Shown here: piece after piece, positions 37,343-45,284 of the stretch | Layout: every line of letters starts with the position of its first letter | Numbering within the stretch: position 1 is the first letter of the stretch | From: an uncultured Acholeplasmatales bacterium | GTDB lineage: Bacteria > Bacillota_I > Bacilli_A > Acholeplasmatales > Anaeroplasmataceae | Length of the DNA stretch: 64,000 nt | Direction of reading: 5' to 3' | NCBI GenBank assembly: GCA_944324705.1 | Contig: CALUXI010000001.1 | Coordinates: forward strand, 1 to 64,000 | The notes under the pieces: generated by a model | Databases searched by the model: none | What the model saw: the letters and a program-made list of their open reading frames with translations, nothing else | Told to the model about the DNA's origin: nothing | Position numbers and translations under genes: made by a program

Positions 37343-38549
37343 CTACTTCAAGACCGTACATAGAAAGGTCTAAATCTAACTCTTTACTAATCCAAATTGA
37401 TTTAGTGTTTTCAACAGCTTCATTAACTAAATCAACATAAGGAATAGCTTCTTCAAAATGTCTAGCTTTATAAGCTCTTGGGGCCGTTGCTGGAGCCTTT
37501 GGTACATAGACTGTACAACAATCTTCAAAAGGTTTAATTGAAATATCAAAGGCTTTAATCTTTCTTGATAAAGCTATAATATCAACTTTATCATAAGTCG
37601 CAAGTGGTCTAATAACAGGCATATTAGTAACTTCATTAATAGTAGCCATACTTTGTAAGGTTTGACTAGCTACTTGACCTACTGATTCACCATTAATTAA
37701 TACTAAATCCTTATGTTTTTGAGCTACTAGGGTTGCGATTCTATACATCATTCTGCGCATAACTGTTATATTATAAGACTCTGGTATTTTATCAAGTAAA
37801 GCCATATGAAGGTCCTTAAAAGGCACCATATGTAATAATATCTTATTATTAGGAGCATATTTAGCCATAACCTTAACTAAATCAATAACCTTTTGTGCAG
37901 ATTCTATACTAGTTAATGGAGTTGATTCAAAATGGATACATTCAATTTTAATTCCTTGTTTCATTGCTAAAAATCCGGCAACTGGTGAATCAATACCCCC
38001 ACTTAACATCAATAAACCTTTTCCAGCTATACCTGTAGGGTAACCACCCAAGCCTCTAATCTGACCATTAAATAAATATATACCATCACTTCTTACTTCA
38101 ATTTTTAATTCTAATTTAGGGTGATGTACATCTACTTTTAAATTTTGATTATTTTTTAACAAATGTGCTGATACTAGTTTAGATACTTCCATACTTGTCA
38201 AAGGGAAAGTTTTATCAGCACGTTTTGTTTCAACTTTAAATGTAGTCGGTTCTTTTATTAATTCGTTTATATAATTTAAAGCTTCTATTTTAAGTATATC
38301 TAAATCTCTAGCTATTTTTTTAACTAAACTGTAAGAATAAATGCCGGCTACTAAATCAAGACGTTCAATAACTTTATTATAATCATAACCATTTAGTATT
38401 ACATAGGCATGGTCATGTTTTTTTTCTAATTCAACAGGTAAGCCACTTAATTTTTCTTCTAACATTTTATATAAAAGTTTGATGAAATCACTTTGATTTT
38501 TACCTTTTAAAGTTAAATCACCAAAACGGATTAATATTCTATCATACAT
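37308..38549 (-). CDS. thiI: tRNA 4-thiouridine synthetase ThiI
   Basis: ThiI adenylates U8 of tRNA for sulfur transfer and can also feed thiamine thiazole synthesis. The 413-aa protein has the N-terminal ferredoxin-like and THUMP domains (YDRILIRFGDLTLKGKNQSDF; VHHPKLELKIEVRSDGIYLF), the PP-loop LLMLSGGIDSPVAGFLAMKQG and the later INGESVGQVASQTLQSM and FEDCCTVYVPKAP. There is no C-terminal rhodanese domain, as usual in Bacillota, so an external sulfurtransferase is needed. I start at 38549 because GGAGG precedes that ATG. Confidence 0.95.
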   Translation of the reverse strand: MYDRILIRFGDLTLKGKNQSDFIKLLYKMLEEKLSGLPVELEKKHDHAYVILNGYDYNKVIERLDLVAGIYSYSLVKKIARDLDILKIEALNYINELIKEPTTFKVETKRADKTFPLTSMEVSKLVSAHLLKNNQNLKVDVHHPKLELKIEVRSDGIYLFNGQIRGLGGYPTGIAGKGLLMLSGGIDSPVAGFLAMKQGIKIECIHFESTPLTSIESAQKVIDLVKVMAKYAPNNKILLHMVPFKDLHMALLDKIPESYNITVMRRMMYRIATLVAQKHKDLVLINGESVGQVASQTLQSMATINEVTNMPVIRPLATYDKVDIIALSRKIKAFDISIKPFEDCCTVYVPKAPATAPRAYKARHFEEAIPYVDLVNEAVENTKSIWISKELDLDLSMYGLEVGEALAEYNKTK

Positions 38550-38605
38550 AATTTTCCCTCCATCAAGGTATTTTATCATAATATTTAAGATTAGTAAATT
38601 TTTTC

Positions 38606-38634
38606 TTGCAATATATTTTAATTTGTGGTATTAT
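38606..38634 (+). promoter_or_regulatory. Promoter of rpsD
   Basis: TTGCAA, 17 bases and TATTAT preceded by TGG, 168 bases before the rpsD start. Confidence 0.65.
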
Positions 38635-38639
38635 AGCAA

Positions 38640-38802
38640 AGCATGGTAAAAGCAGCAAACCTAGTTAAATTTAATAAGAATTATCTTAACCTTGCGAGGA
38701 TATTAGTAATCTTAGCTGCTTATGGTGAAAATATATTTGATAGATAACTTATTAAATACTGGGGCCTTTCTTTTACCAAATATTAGAAAGGAGAAAAATA
38801 AA
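38640..38802 (+). ncRNA. Structured rpsD leader (probable Bacillota S4 autoregulatory leader)
   Basis: A leader of about 160 bases without a supported gene. AAGCAGC (38650-38656) pairs with GCTGCTT (38715-38721), enclosing GTTAA/TTAAC and CCT/AGG helices. Bacillota rpsD genes are commonly preceded by an RNA that S4 binds to repress its own synthesis; position and size fit. A covariance search was not possible here. Confidence 0.5.
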
Positions 38803-39402
38803 ATGTCAAGATATACAGGACCTTCTTGGAAAGTTAGCCGTCGTTTAGGTTACTCAATCAGTGAAACAGGTAAAGAATTAGTAAAAAGAAAATATGCACC
38901 TGGTCAACATGGTCAAAAAAGAGTTAAATTAAGCGAATATGGTATTCAACAACAAGAAAAACAAAGAGTAAGATTCACTTATGGTTTATCTGAAAAACAA
39001 TTCCGTAAAGTATTTGCTACTGCAAGTAATATGTCAGGGAATACAGGTGTTAACTTCTTACAATTATTAGAAGTACGTTTAGATAACCTAGTTTATCGTT
39101 TAGGTTTTGCTTCTACTAGAGCTCAAGCTAGACAATTAGTAAATCATGGTCATTTCTTAGTAAATGGTAAAAAGGTTGATATTCCTTCTTACAGAGTTTC
39201 AGTTGGTGATCAAATTTCATTAAAAGAAACTTCAAAAGATTTAGTAGTAGTTAAAGCTGCTTTAGAAGCTAAAGCTGTTAGACCAGAATACTTATCATTT
39301 GATGCTGACAAAAATGTTGGTACACTTGTTCGTATGCCTGAACGTGATGAATTCTTACCAGAAATTCAAGAACAATTAATTGTCGAATTCTATAATAGAT
39401 AA
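38803..39402 (+). CDS. rpsD: 30S ribosomal protein S4 (uS4)
   Basis: [26 protein letters not shown]...[10 protein letters not shown] is the standard S4 N-terminus; [40 protein letters not shown] is the S4 RNA-binding domain. Length is 199 aa. I start at 38803, where AAAGGAG stands before the ATG; an in-frame ATG 27 codons earlier would place the leader inside the coding region and is rejected. It stands alone, transcribed against its neighbours, and is followed by a good terminator. Confidence 0.97.
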   Translation: MSRYTGPSWKVSRRLGYSISETGKELVKRKYAPGQHGQKRVKLSEYGIQQQEKQRVRFTYGLSEKQFRKVFATASNMSGNTGVNFLQLLEVRLDNLVYRLGFASTRAQARQLVNHGHFLVNGKKVDIPSYRVSVGDQISLKETSKDLVVVKAALEAKAVRPEYLSFDADKNVGTLVRMPERDEFLPEIQEQLIVEFYNR

Positions 39403-39410
39403 GATTAAAG

Positions 39411-39441
39411 GAGATTACTTAAATGTAATCTTCTTTTTTTA
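39411..39441 (+). terminator. Terminator of rpsD
   Basis: AGATTAC TTAAAT GTAATCT hairpin followed by a T7 run. Confidence 0.8.
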
Positions 39442-39453
39442 TCCTAATATACT

Positions 39454-39481
39454 AAAAACCCATAAGTCGTCGACCTATGGG
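39454..39481 (-). terminator. Terminator of typA
   Basis: CCCATAAGTCG and CGACCTATGGG make a nearly perfect stem, followed on the minus strand by T5. It can also serve as back-up for rpsD. Confidence 0.75.
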
Positions 39482-39488
39482 CTATTTT

Positions 39489-41312
39489 TTATTGTTCTTG
39501 ACGCATTTTTGAATCATACTTTTTGCGTTCAACTGTATCTAAAATCTTTTTTCTTAATCTTACATGACGTGGAGTAATTTCAACAAGCTCATCTTCATTT
39601 ATAAATTCTAAACAAGCTTCTAAAGACATAATTCTTGGTTTCTTTAAAACAACTGTTTGATCTTTAGTAGCAGAACGAGTGTTAGTTTGTTGTTTTGCTC
39701 TTACAACATTAACTGCTAAATCTAAATCTTTATTAGCTGCCCCAACAATCATACCTTCATAAATATCTTCACCCGGGAAAATAAACATAGTTCCTCTATC
39801 TTCTAATTGCCCAATTGAATAAGCTGTTGATTGACCTTCTGCCATTGAAACCAAAACACCATTAATTCTCTTACCAACACTGACTTGTTCTTGCGGACGA
39901 TATTCTAAGAAACTATGGTTAATAATGCCATAACCTTTAGTAACTGTCATAAAATCTGTATTAAAACCTATCAAACCACGGCTAGGAATGTGATATATTA
40001 CTCTAGCTTGAGTTTCAGTATTTGTCATATGAATTAAGCTACCATGACGATTACCTAAAAGTTCAATAACTGAGCCAATTGAATCACTAGGAGCGTCAAT
40101 AATACATTCTTCATAAGGCTCGCAAATAACTCCATCAATTTCTTTTAAAATTACTCGCGGTCTTGAAACTTGTAATTCAAAGCCTTCACGGCGCATTGTT
40201 TCAATTAAGATACCTAAATGAAGCTCACCACGACCAGAAACAATCCACTCTTCATTTTTAGCTACTCTTTCTACTTTTAAAGAAACATCTTTTTCTACTT
40301 CTTTAAATAATCTTTCTTCAATTTTTGAAGCTGTAACTAATTTACCATCTCTACCACAAAATGGTGATGTATTAGTTCCAAAAGTCATTTGAACAGTTGG
40401 CTCACTAATATGTAATTTTTCAAGTGGCATTTCAGAACCTGGATTACATAAAGTTTCACCTACTGATATATCATTAATACCGCATACACAAGCCATATCT
40501 CCGGCTAAAACTTCTGGAACTTCTATTTTATTAAGACCTAGGAAAGTATATAGTTTTTGAATCCTAAATTGTTTAACACTACCATCTAATCTACAACAGC
40601 TAACCATACTACCACTTTTTAAAGTTCCTTGTTTAACTCTGCCAATCCCCATTCTTCCTACGAAATCATTATAATCAAGTAAACATGGTTGGAATTGTAA
40701 TGGCAAGGTACTATCTTGACTAGGGGCAGGAATATTATTAATAATCAAATCAAATAATGGGTCCATACCTGGTTTTTGACTAGCTGGATTTGGATCTAAT
40801 GAAGATGTACCATTAACCGCTGATGTATAGCAAACCGGAAATTCAAGTTCATTTTCATCACAACCTAAATCAATGAACAATTCTAAAACTTCATCTAAAA
40901 CTTCTTCTGGTCTAGCACTAGGTTTATCAATCTTATTAATAACAACAATTGGCTTTAAATGAGCTTCAAAGGCTTTCTTTAAAACAAATCTAGTTTGGGG
41001 CATAGTACCTTCATAAGCGTCTACTACTAATACTACTCCATCAACCATTTTCATAATTCTTTCAACTTCACCTGAAAAATCAGCATGTCCTGGAGTATCT
41101 AAGATATTTATTTTTGTATTATTATATTTAATAGCTGTATTTTTAGCTAAAATTGTAATTCCTCTTTCTCTTTCTAAGTCATTAGAATCCATTACTCTTT
41201 CAGCTACTTGTTCATTTTCTCTAAATGTATGAGAACAACGTAATAATTGATCAACTAAAGTCGTTTTACCATGATCAACGTGAGCTATAATTGCTATATT
41301 TCTAATATCCAT
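39489..41312 (-). CDS. typA: Translational GTPase TypA/BipA
   Basis: BipA is an EF-G-like GTPase that aids ribosome assembly and stress growth. The 607-aa product has G1 AHVDHGKTTLVDQLL, G2 ERERGITI, G3 DTPGHADF, G4 VINKIDKP and the BipA-specific C-terminal domain (SRGLIGFNTDFMTVTKGYGIINHSF ... GEDIYEGMIVG ... ITPRHVRLRKKIL). Length is typical. A TTGAAA-17-GATAAT promoter lies upstream. Confidence 0.97.
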   Translation of the reverse strand: MDIRNIAIIAHVDHGKTTLVDQLLRCSHTFRENEQVAERVMDSNDLERERGITILAKNTAIKYNNTKINILDTPGHADFSGEVERIMKMVDGVVLVVDAYEGTMPQTRFVLKKAFEAHLKPIVVINKIDKPSARPEEVLDEVLELFIDLGCDENELEFPVCYTSAVNGTSSLDPNPASQKPGMDPLFDLIINNIPAPSQDSTLPLQFQPCLLDYNDFVGRMGIGRVKQGTLKSGSMVSCCRLDGSVKQFRIQKLYTFLGLNKIEVPEVLAGDMACVCGINDISVGETLCNPGSEMPLEKLHISEPTVQMTFGTNTSPFCGRDGKLVTASKIEERLFKEVEKDVSLKVERVAKNEEWIVSGRGELHLGILIETMRREGFELQVSRPRVILKEIDGVICEPYEECIIDAPSDSIGSVIELLGNRHGSLIHMTNTETQARVIYHIPSRGLIGFNTDFMTVTKGYGIINHSFLEYRPQEQVSVGKRINGVLVSMAEGQSTAYSIGQLEDRGTMFIFPGEDIYEGMIVGAANKDLDLAVNVVRAKQQTNTRSATKDQTVVLKKPRIMSLEACLEFINEDELVEITPRHVRLRKKILDTVERKKYDSKMRQEQ

Positions 41313-41344
41313 TATTTCACCTTTTCTTTAAAATAATCTTTACT

Positions 41345-41373
41345 ATTATCTAGCTTTTCCTAAAATTTTTCAA
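41345..41373 (-). promoter_or_regulatory. Promoter of typA
   Basis: On the minus strand TTGAAA, a 17-base spacer and GATAAT, 33 bases before the typA start. Confidence 0.6.
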
Positions 41374-41418
41374 TATTTTTTTTAAAAAACTTATTTTTTT
41401 TAAGATTTTTTAGCTCTA

Positions 41419-41781
41419 TTAACCTAATACTTTATTCTTAATAATTAAAAATAATTCTTCACTAATAATATGCTCAATTCTACATGCATTGTCTTCAGCT
41501 AATTCTTGACTTGCTCCTAAACTAGCAAAAAACTTAGTTAAAATTGTGTGTTTTTCATATACTTGACTAGCTTTAGCATAACCACTTTCCGTCAATTCTA
41601 ATTGCCCATCTTGATGAAAAATAATATAATTATCTTTTTCTAAAAGTCGCATAGCTCTTGAAATACTAGGTTTAGAATAACCCATAGCATTAGCCACATC
41701 AATTGAATGAACTTTTTTACCACTTTTTACTAAAAGATAAATTGTTTCTAAATACATTTCCATTGATTCATTATTCTTCAT
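41419..41781 (-). CDS. DtxR/MntR-family metal-dependent repressor (copy 2)
   Basis: A 120-aa paralogue of the regulator at 36212: winged helix ESMEMYLETIYLL ... VANAMGYSKPSISRAMRLLEKDNYI and the same metal-site end LAEDNACRIEHIISEEL. It overlaps the YoaK-like gene by 11 bases and lies about 3 kb from feoAB. One copy may sense iron and the other manganese, or they may share operators; sequence does not say which. Confidence 0.9.
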   Translation of the reverse strand: MKNNESMEMYLETIYLLVKSGKKVHSIDVANAMGYSKPSISRAMRLLEKDNYIIFHQDGQLELTESGYAKASQVYEKHTILTKFFASLGASQELAEDNACRIEHIISEELFLIIKNKVLG

Positions 41782-42460
41782 TAGGATTACCTACTTTCTT
41801 TATTTTTATTACTTCTAACACTATTAATACAAGTATTAATATTTGAGGAATAAATATAATTTGTTGAGTAATTATATCATATTTATAAAACAAGGTATAT
41901 AATAATACACCACAAATAAATGATACGATAATTAATAAATATATATAGCTTTTATGCCTTTCTTTCTTATCTTTTAATAAAATACCATTTATTAAAGCAT
42001 GCATAAATAATTTGTAATTGTTAGTCATCATGGTCGCTGTATAAGCTAAATACGAAAATCTAAAGCTCTCAAGTAATATACCACCTATTAAACCTAGCAT
42101 AAATACTGCTAAATATGATAAATCAAATTTAATAGTCTTACTAAAAAAATAGTTAGGAATTAAAAAGATAAATATTAGACTTAAAAGGATTATGTGTAAT
42201 AAATATTCTTTTTCTTTCTTCTTTAATATATGACTAATAATATTAGCTATAACTAAACCTATTGTAAAAGCAAGAAAAATAAATAAACAAATTAGTACCT
42301 CGTTATAACTTCCATTTATTAAATCTCTGCCAATATAAATAATATTACCTGTTTGTAATAAAGTAAACTTACCACCACGATACATTAAAGAATAAATATC
42401 TAAAAAACCACCTATAAATGCTAAAATTAAAGGTGTAATTACAGCTATTACTTTTTGCAT
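41771..42460 (-). CDS. YoaK/DUF1275-family membrane protein
   Basis: A 229-aa protein with about six helices. FIGGFLDIYSLMYRGGKFTLLQTGNIIYIG near the N-terminus and AYTATMMTNNYK in the C-terminal half are the two repeated signatures of DUF1275 (YoaK). Function is unknown in the family. Coupling to a DtxR-type regulator suggests metal-linked expression of the regulator or protein, but no operator-like palindrome is seen before it. Confidence 0.8.
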   Translation of the reverse strand: MQKVIAVITPLILAFIGGFLDIYSLMYRGGKFTLLQTGNIIYIGRDLINGSYNEVLICLFIFLAFTIGLVIANIISHILKKKEKEYLLHIILLSLIFIFLIPNYFFSKTIKFDLSYLAVFMLGLIGGILLESFRFSYLAYTATMMTNNYKLFMHALINGILLKDKKERHKSYIYLLIIVSFICGVLLYTLFYKYDIITQQIIFIPQILILVLIVLEVIKIKKVGNPNEE

Positions 42461-42499
42461 ATCTAATCACCACTGTTATATTATAATAAATTTATCCCT

Positions 42500-42536
42500 A
42501 TAATAAAAGAAAATGAGGAGATTTAATTCCTCATTT
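42500..42536 (-). terminator. Terminator of the feo operon
   Basis: AAATGAGGA and TCCTCATTT form a 9-bp stem that overlaps the stop of the last small gene, with a T-rich tail on the minus strand. Confidence 0.7.
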
Positions 42537-42735
42537 CTAACTTATTTTCCTTCTTACAAGCTTTTTTATATGCTTTTAATAGTTTATTTTTACTAAAAGC
42601 TTGACATTCTTTAGCACTAGCACAATCCCCACAAGGACTTTTACGATAAACTCTGATTAAATGAATTATAGCAAGTAAACCTAAAATTAAAACTATAAAA
42701 ACTACAATTAAATTAGTCCAGTTTATGCTTAACAT
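42523..42735 (-). CDS. FeoB-associated Cys-rich membrane protein
   Basis: A 70-aa protein: one N-terminal helix (LIVVFIVLILGLLAIIHLIRVYRK), then CGDCASAKEC and further Lys-rich residues with one more Cys. This fits the FeoB-associated Cys-rich family (PF12669), which may play the FeoC-like accessory part in ferrous iron uptake in Gram-positive bacteria. AGAAGG precedes the ATG, which lies inside the preceding small gene; last gene of the feo unit. Confidence 0.8.
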   Translation of the reverse strand: MLSINWTNLIVVFIVLILGLLAIIHLIRVYRKSPCGDCASAKECQAFSKNKLLKAYKKACKKENKLEMRN

Positions 42736-42850
42736 TCTTTACCTTCTTTGCTTTTATTTTTGGTAGAATAAATCTTAAAAATATAACCAAAACTACAAAA
42801 ACTATAACACAAATAACTACACTTAAATCTACACCATTAATTAAAAACAT
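42713..42850 (-). CDS. Small single-TM protein in the feo operon, unknown
   Basis: A 45-aa protein: MFLINGVDLSVVICVIVFVVLVIFLRFILPKIKAKK ..., one helix followed by a basic tail. I start at 42850 because TAGGAGGATTT stands directly before that ATG; the longer frame would run into feoB. It overlaps the FeoB-associated Cys-rich gene and lies nine bases after feoB, so it is probably a second accessory peptide of the ferrous iron transporter. Confidence 0.6.
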   Translation of the reverse strand: MFLINGVDLSVVICVIVFVVLVIFLRFILPKIKAKKVKNVKHKLD

Positions 42851-42858
42851 AAATCCTC

Positions 42859-44907
42859 CTACAATAAGGCTCCCCAAATTCCAACTAGGGATGCTAAAAG
42901 CCATGCTAAACCTGTTTGGAATAATATTGCTCGCCAGAAATCATGCCCATTATTTAATTCTCGTTTCATTGCCCCAATAGCACCAAAACATGGAGCACTA
43001 AATAATGTAAAAATCATATAACCCATAGCACTAAAACCATTAAAGAAACTGAACATACCATTACCACCAAAGACATTACCACCTTCACCTACTGCTGTAA
43101 TAATTTCCATAGATGATACAACTTGTTCTTTAGCTACTAAACCTTGAATAGCCGAAACTGAAGCACCCCAAGAGAAATTCATACCTAACATAGGGGCAAA
43201 TATCCAAGAAATTGATCTACCTATATCAGCTAATAAACTTTCATCTACATTTTCAACATATTGGAATTGATAATTAACATTTAATAAAACCCAAACTACT
43301 ATTGAACATAGAAAAATGATTGTACCTGCTCTTTTAATAAATGCCCAAGTTTTAGATCCTACATCTTGTAAAACATAGCTGGCGCTAGGAATATGATAAT
43401 TTGGAAGTTCTTGAATATAACTTGTTGATTTATTTTTAACAAAAAACTTATTCAAAATAAAACCAGATAAAACAATTACTACTATTGCTAAAATATACAT
43501 ACCAGCTGTAACTAACCAATTAGCCCCAAATATTCCTCCAACAAAACAAGAAATAATTGGCAACTTAGCTGAACAAGGCATAAAAGGTGTTAAAGTTACA
43601 GTCATTTGATGTTCATTTTTATTTTCAATAGTTCTTGAACCCATAATTGCTGGTACAGAACAACCAGTACCAACAATAAACGGAATCAAACTCTGGCCTG
43701 ACATACCAAGTTTTTTAAATAATCTATCAAATAAAAAAGTTACTCTACCCATATAACCTGATGTTTCAAGCAAACTCAATAAAAGGAACAAAATCATAAT
43801 TTGAGGTACGAAATTAAGTACTGCCCCAACCCCGGCAACTACCCCATCAGCCACCAGACTAGCGGCCCAAGCTGAGCCACCCGCATTAGTAATACTATCA
43901 GCAAGTAGCGGTCCTAGGCCTGTAATTCCATCTCCTAAAGAAACTTCATAAGCTGCCCAAGGCAATGGAAATTCTATTGTATCTCCACCATTAAATAAAA
44001 TATCGACAATATTTACTGTTGCCCCACCAACTAAACCAACACTAAGTAAATATATTAAAACCATAATGATTAAAAAAATGGGGATAGCAAACCATTTATT
44101 TAATAAAATCTTATCTGCTTTAGCTGTTAAATTAACATTATTTTTCTTTGTTTTAGTTACAACTACATCTCTAATTTTTTCAATGTAATCATAACGAGCT
44201 CCCGCTATAATTTCTTCACTATCTAACTTTTCTTCTCTTTCAATTAATTCTATCTTTTCATTAAATTTCTCAGCATAATATTTATTATAATATCTCTTAT
44301 CTCTTTCAAATATTTTTATAGCTGCAAATCTTTTTTCAAAGATATCATTATCTATTTCCTTTTCTATTTCACTTACTAAACTTTCTATTTCTTTATTAAA
44401 TATTTTATTTTCCCTAACCCTAGTATTATTAAAATTCTTAATTGTATTAATTAATTCTTTAATTCCTGTCTTTTTTAAAGCACTAATTGATACACACTTA
44501 ATACCTAAAATGCTTTCTAATTTTTTTACATCTATAGCTAAGCCTTTCTTACTTAAGATATCTTGCATATTTAAAACAGCTATAACTGGAATTCCTAATT
44601 CAATTAATTGAGTTGTTAAATAAAGTGCTCTTTCAATTGAAGTTGAATCAATTATATTAATAATTAAATCAGGTTTATCATTAACTATAAATTGTCTTGA
44701 TATTTCTTCCTCACTAGTATAGGGAGACAAACTATAAATCCCTGGCAAATCCGTTATAGATATATCAGTACCTCTAATAACTCCATCTTTTCTATCAACC
44801 GTTACACCTGGCCAGTTCCCTACTTTTTGATTTAACCCCGTTAAATGATTAAATAATAAAGTTTTACCACTATTTTGATTTCCTACTAAAGCGCATGTCT
44901 TAATCAT
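42859..44907 (-). CDS. feoB: Ferrous iron transporter FeoB
   Basis: A 682-aa Fe(II) permease. The cytoplasmic G domain has GNQNSGKTLLFNHLTG (G1), NWPGVTVDRKDG (G2), DLPGIYSLS (G3), NMQD (G4) and ISALK (G5). The membrane part carries Gate motifs FIVGTGCSVPAIMGSRTIENKNEHQMTVTLTPFMPCSAKLP and the second Gate around WGASVSAIQGLVAKEQVVSS. It overlaps feoA by eight bases. Two putative DtxR-type boxes flank the operon promoter. Confidence 0.96.
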   Translation of the reverse strand: MIKTCALVGNQNSGKTLLFNHLTGLNQKVGNWPGVTVDRKDGVIRGTDISITDLPGIYSLSPYTSEEEISRQFIVNDKPDLIINIIDSTSIERALYLTTQLIELGIPVIAVLNMQDILSKKGLAIDVKKLESILGIKCVSISALKKTGIKELINTIKNFNNTRVRENKIFNKEIESLVSEIEKEIDNDIFEKRFAAIKIFERDKRYYNKYYAEKFNEKIELIEREEKLDSEEIIAGARYDYIEKIRDVVVTKTKKNNVNLTAKADKILLNKWFAIPIFLIIMVLIYLLSVGLVGGATVNIVDILFNGGDTIEFPLPWAAYEVSLGDGITGLGPLLADSITNAGGSAWAASLVADGVVAGVGAVLNFVPQIMILFLLLSLLETSGYMGRVTFLFDRLFKKLGMSGQSLIPFIVGTGCSVPAIMGSRTIENKNEHQMTVTLTPFMPCSAKLPIISCFVGGIFGANWLVTAGMYILAIVVIVLSGFILNKFFVKNKSTSYIQELPNYHIPSASYVLQDVGSKTWAFIKRAGTIIFLCSIVVWVLLNVNYQFQYVENVDESLLADIGRSISWIFAPMLGMNFSWGASVSAIQGLVAKEQVVSSMEIITAVGEGGNVFGGNGMFSFFNGFSAMGYMIFTLFSAPCFGAIGAMKRELNNGHDFWRAILFQTGLAWLLASLVGIWGALL

Positions 44908-45160
44908 TTATCTCACCTACTTTTTCCACCAATATATTATTCAAATCTTCTTTTCTTAAACATAATTCATAACCCCGTAATGAGATACTAACCGGGTCTC
45001 CTAAAGGACTGATTTGTTTAATTCTAATGATTACATTTTTAGTTAGTCCCATATCTAAGAGCCGACGTTTAAAAGCCTTGTTTTCTTCCTTAAATTTAAC
45101 TAATTTCCCAACCTCGTTTACTTTTAGTTTACTAAGTTCAACTATTTCTTTATCTTCCAT
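44900..45160 (-). CDS. feoA: Ferrous iron transport protein FeoA
   Basis: An 86-aa SH3-like partner of FeoB: LSKLKVNEVGKLVKF ... KRRLLDMGLTKNVIIRIKQISPLGDPVSISLRGYELCLRKEDLNNILV matches FeoA throughout. AGGAGG precedes the ATG. First gene of the feo operon. Confidence 0.95.
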   Translation of the reverse strand: MEDKEIVELSKLKVNEVGKLVKFKEENKAFKRRLLDMGLTKNVIIRIKQISPLGDPVSISLRGYELCLRKEDLNNILVEKVGEIND

Positions 45161-45178
45161 TATTTCTAATACCTCCTG

Positions 45179-45194
45179 GTTAGTTGTCGCTAAC
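45179..45194. promoter_or_regulatory. Putative DtxR-type operator at the feo start site
   Basis: GTTAGT TGTC GCTAAC, part of a longer 20-bp palindrome (45179-45198), immediately downstream of the feo -10. Confidence 0.7.
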
Positions 45195-45201
45195 TAACTA
45201 A

Positions 45202-45229
45202 ATTATAAAACTATTTTCCCTAATGTCAA
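45202..45229 (-). promoter_or_regulatory. Promoter of feoAB
   Basis: On the minus strand TTGACA (45224-45229), a 16-base spacer and TATAAT (45202-45207), flanked on both sides by the putative DtxR boxes. Confidence 0.8.
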
Positions 45230-45236
45230 GATAAAA

Positions 45237-45252
45237 GTTAGGTAATGCTAAC
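45237..45252. promoter_or_regulatory. Putative DtxR-type operator upstream of the feo -35
   Basis: GTTAGGTAATGCTAAC, 5-bp perfect arms GTTAG/CTAAC, just upstream of the -35. Confidence 0.65.
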
Positions 45253-45258
45253 TAAAAT

Positions 45259-45284
45259 TAAAAAAATAAAGGCCGAAGCCTTTA
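45259..45284 (-). terminator. Terminator of the Ig-like lipoprotein
   Basis: TAAAGGC CGAA GCCTTTA tetraloop hairpin, followed on the minus strand by a T-rich run. Confidence 0.75.

Noticed and set aside
38722-38802. 27-codon N-terminal extension of rpsD from an upstream ATG
   Set aside because: S4 proteins begin MSRYTGP; AAAGGAG stands before the later ATG, and the extension falls in the structured leader.
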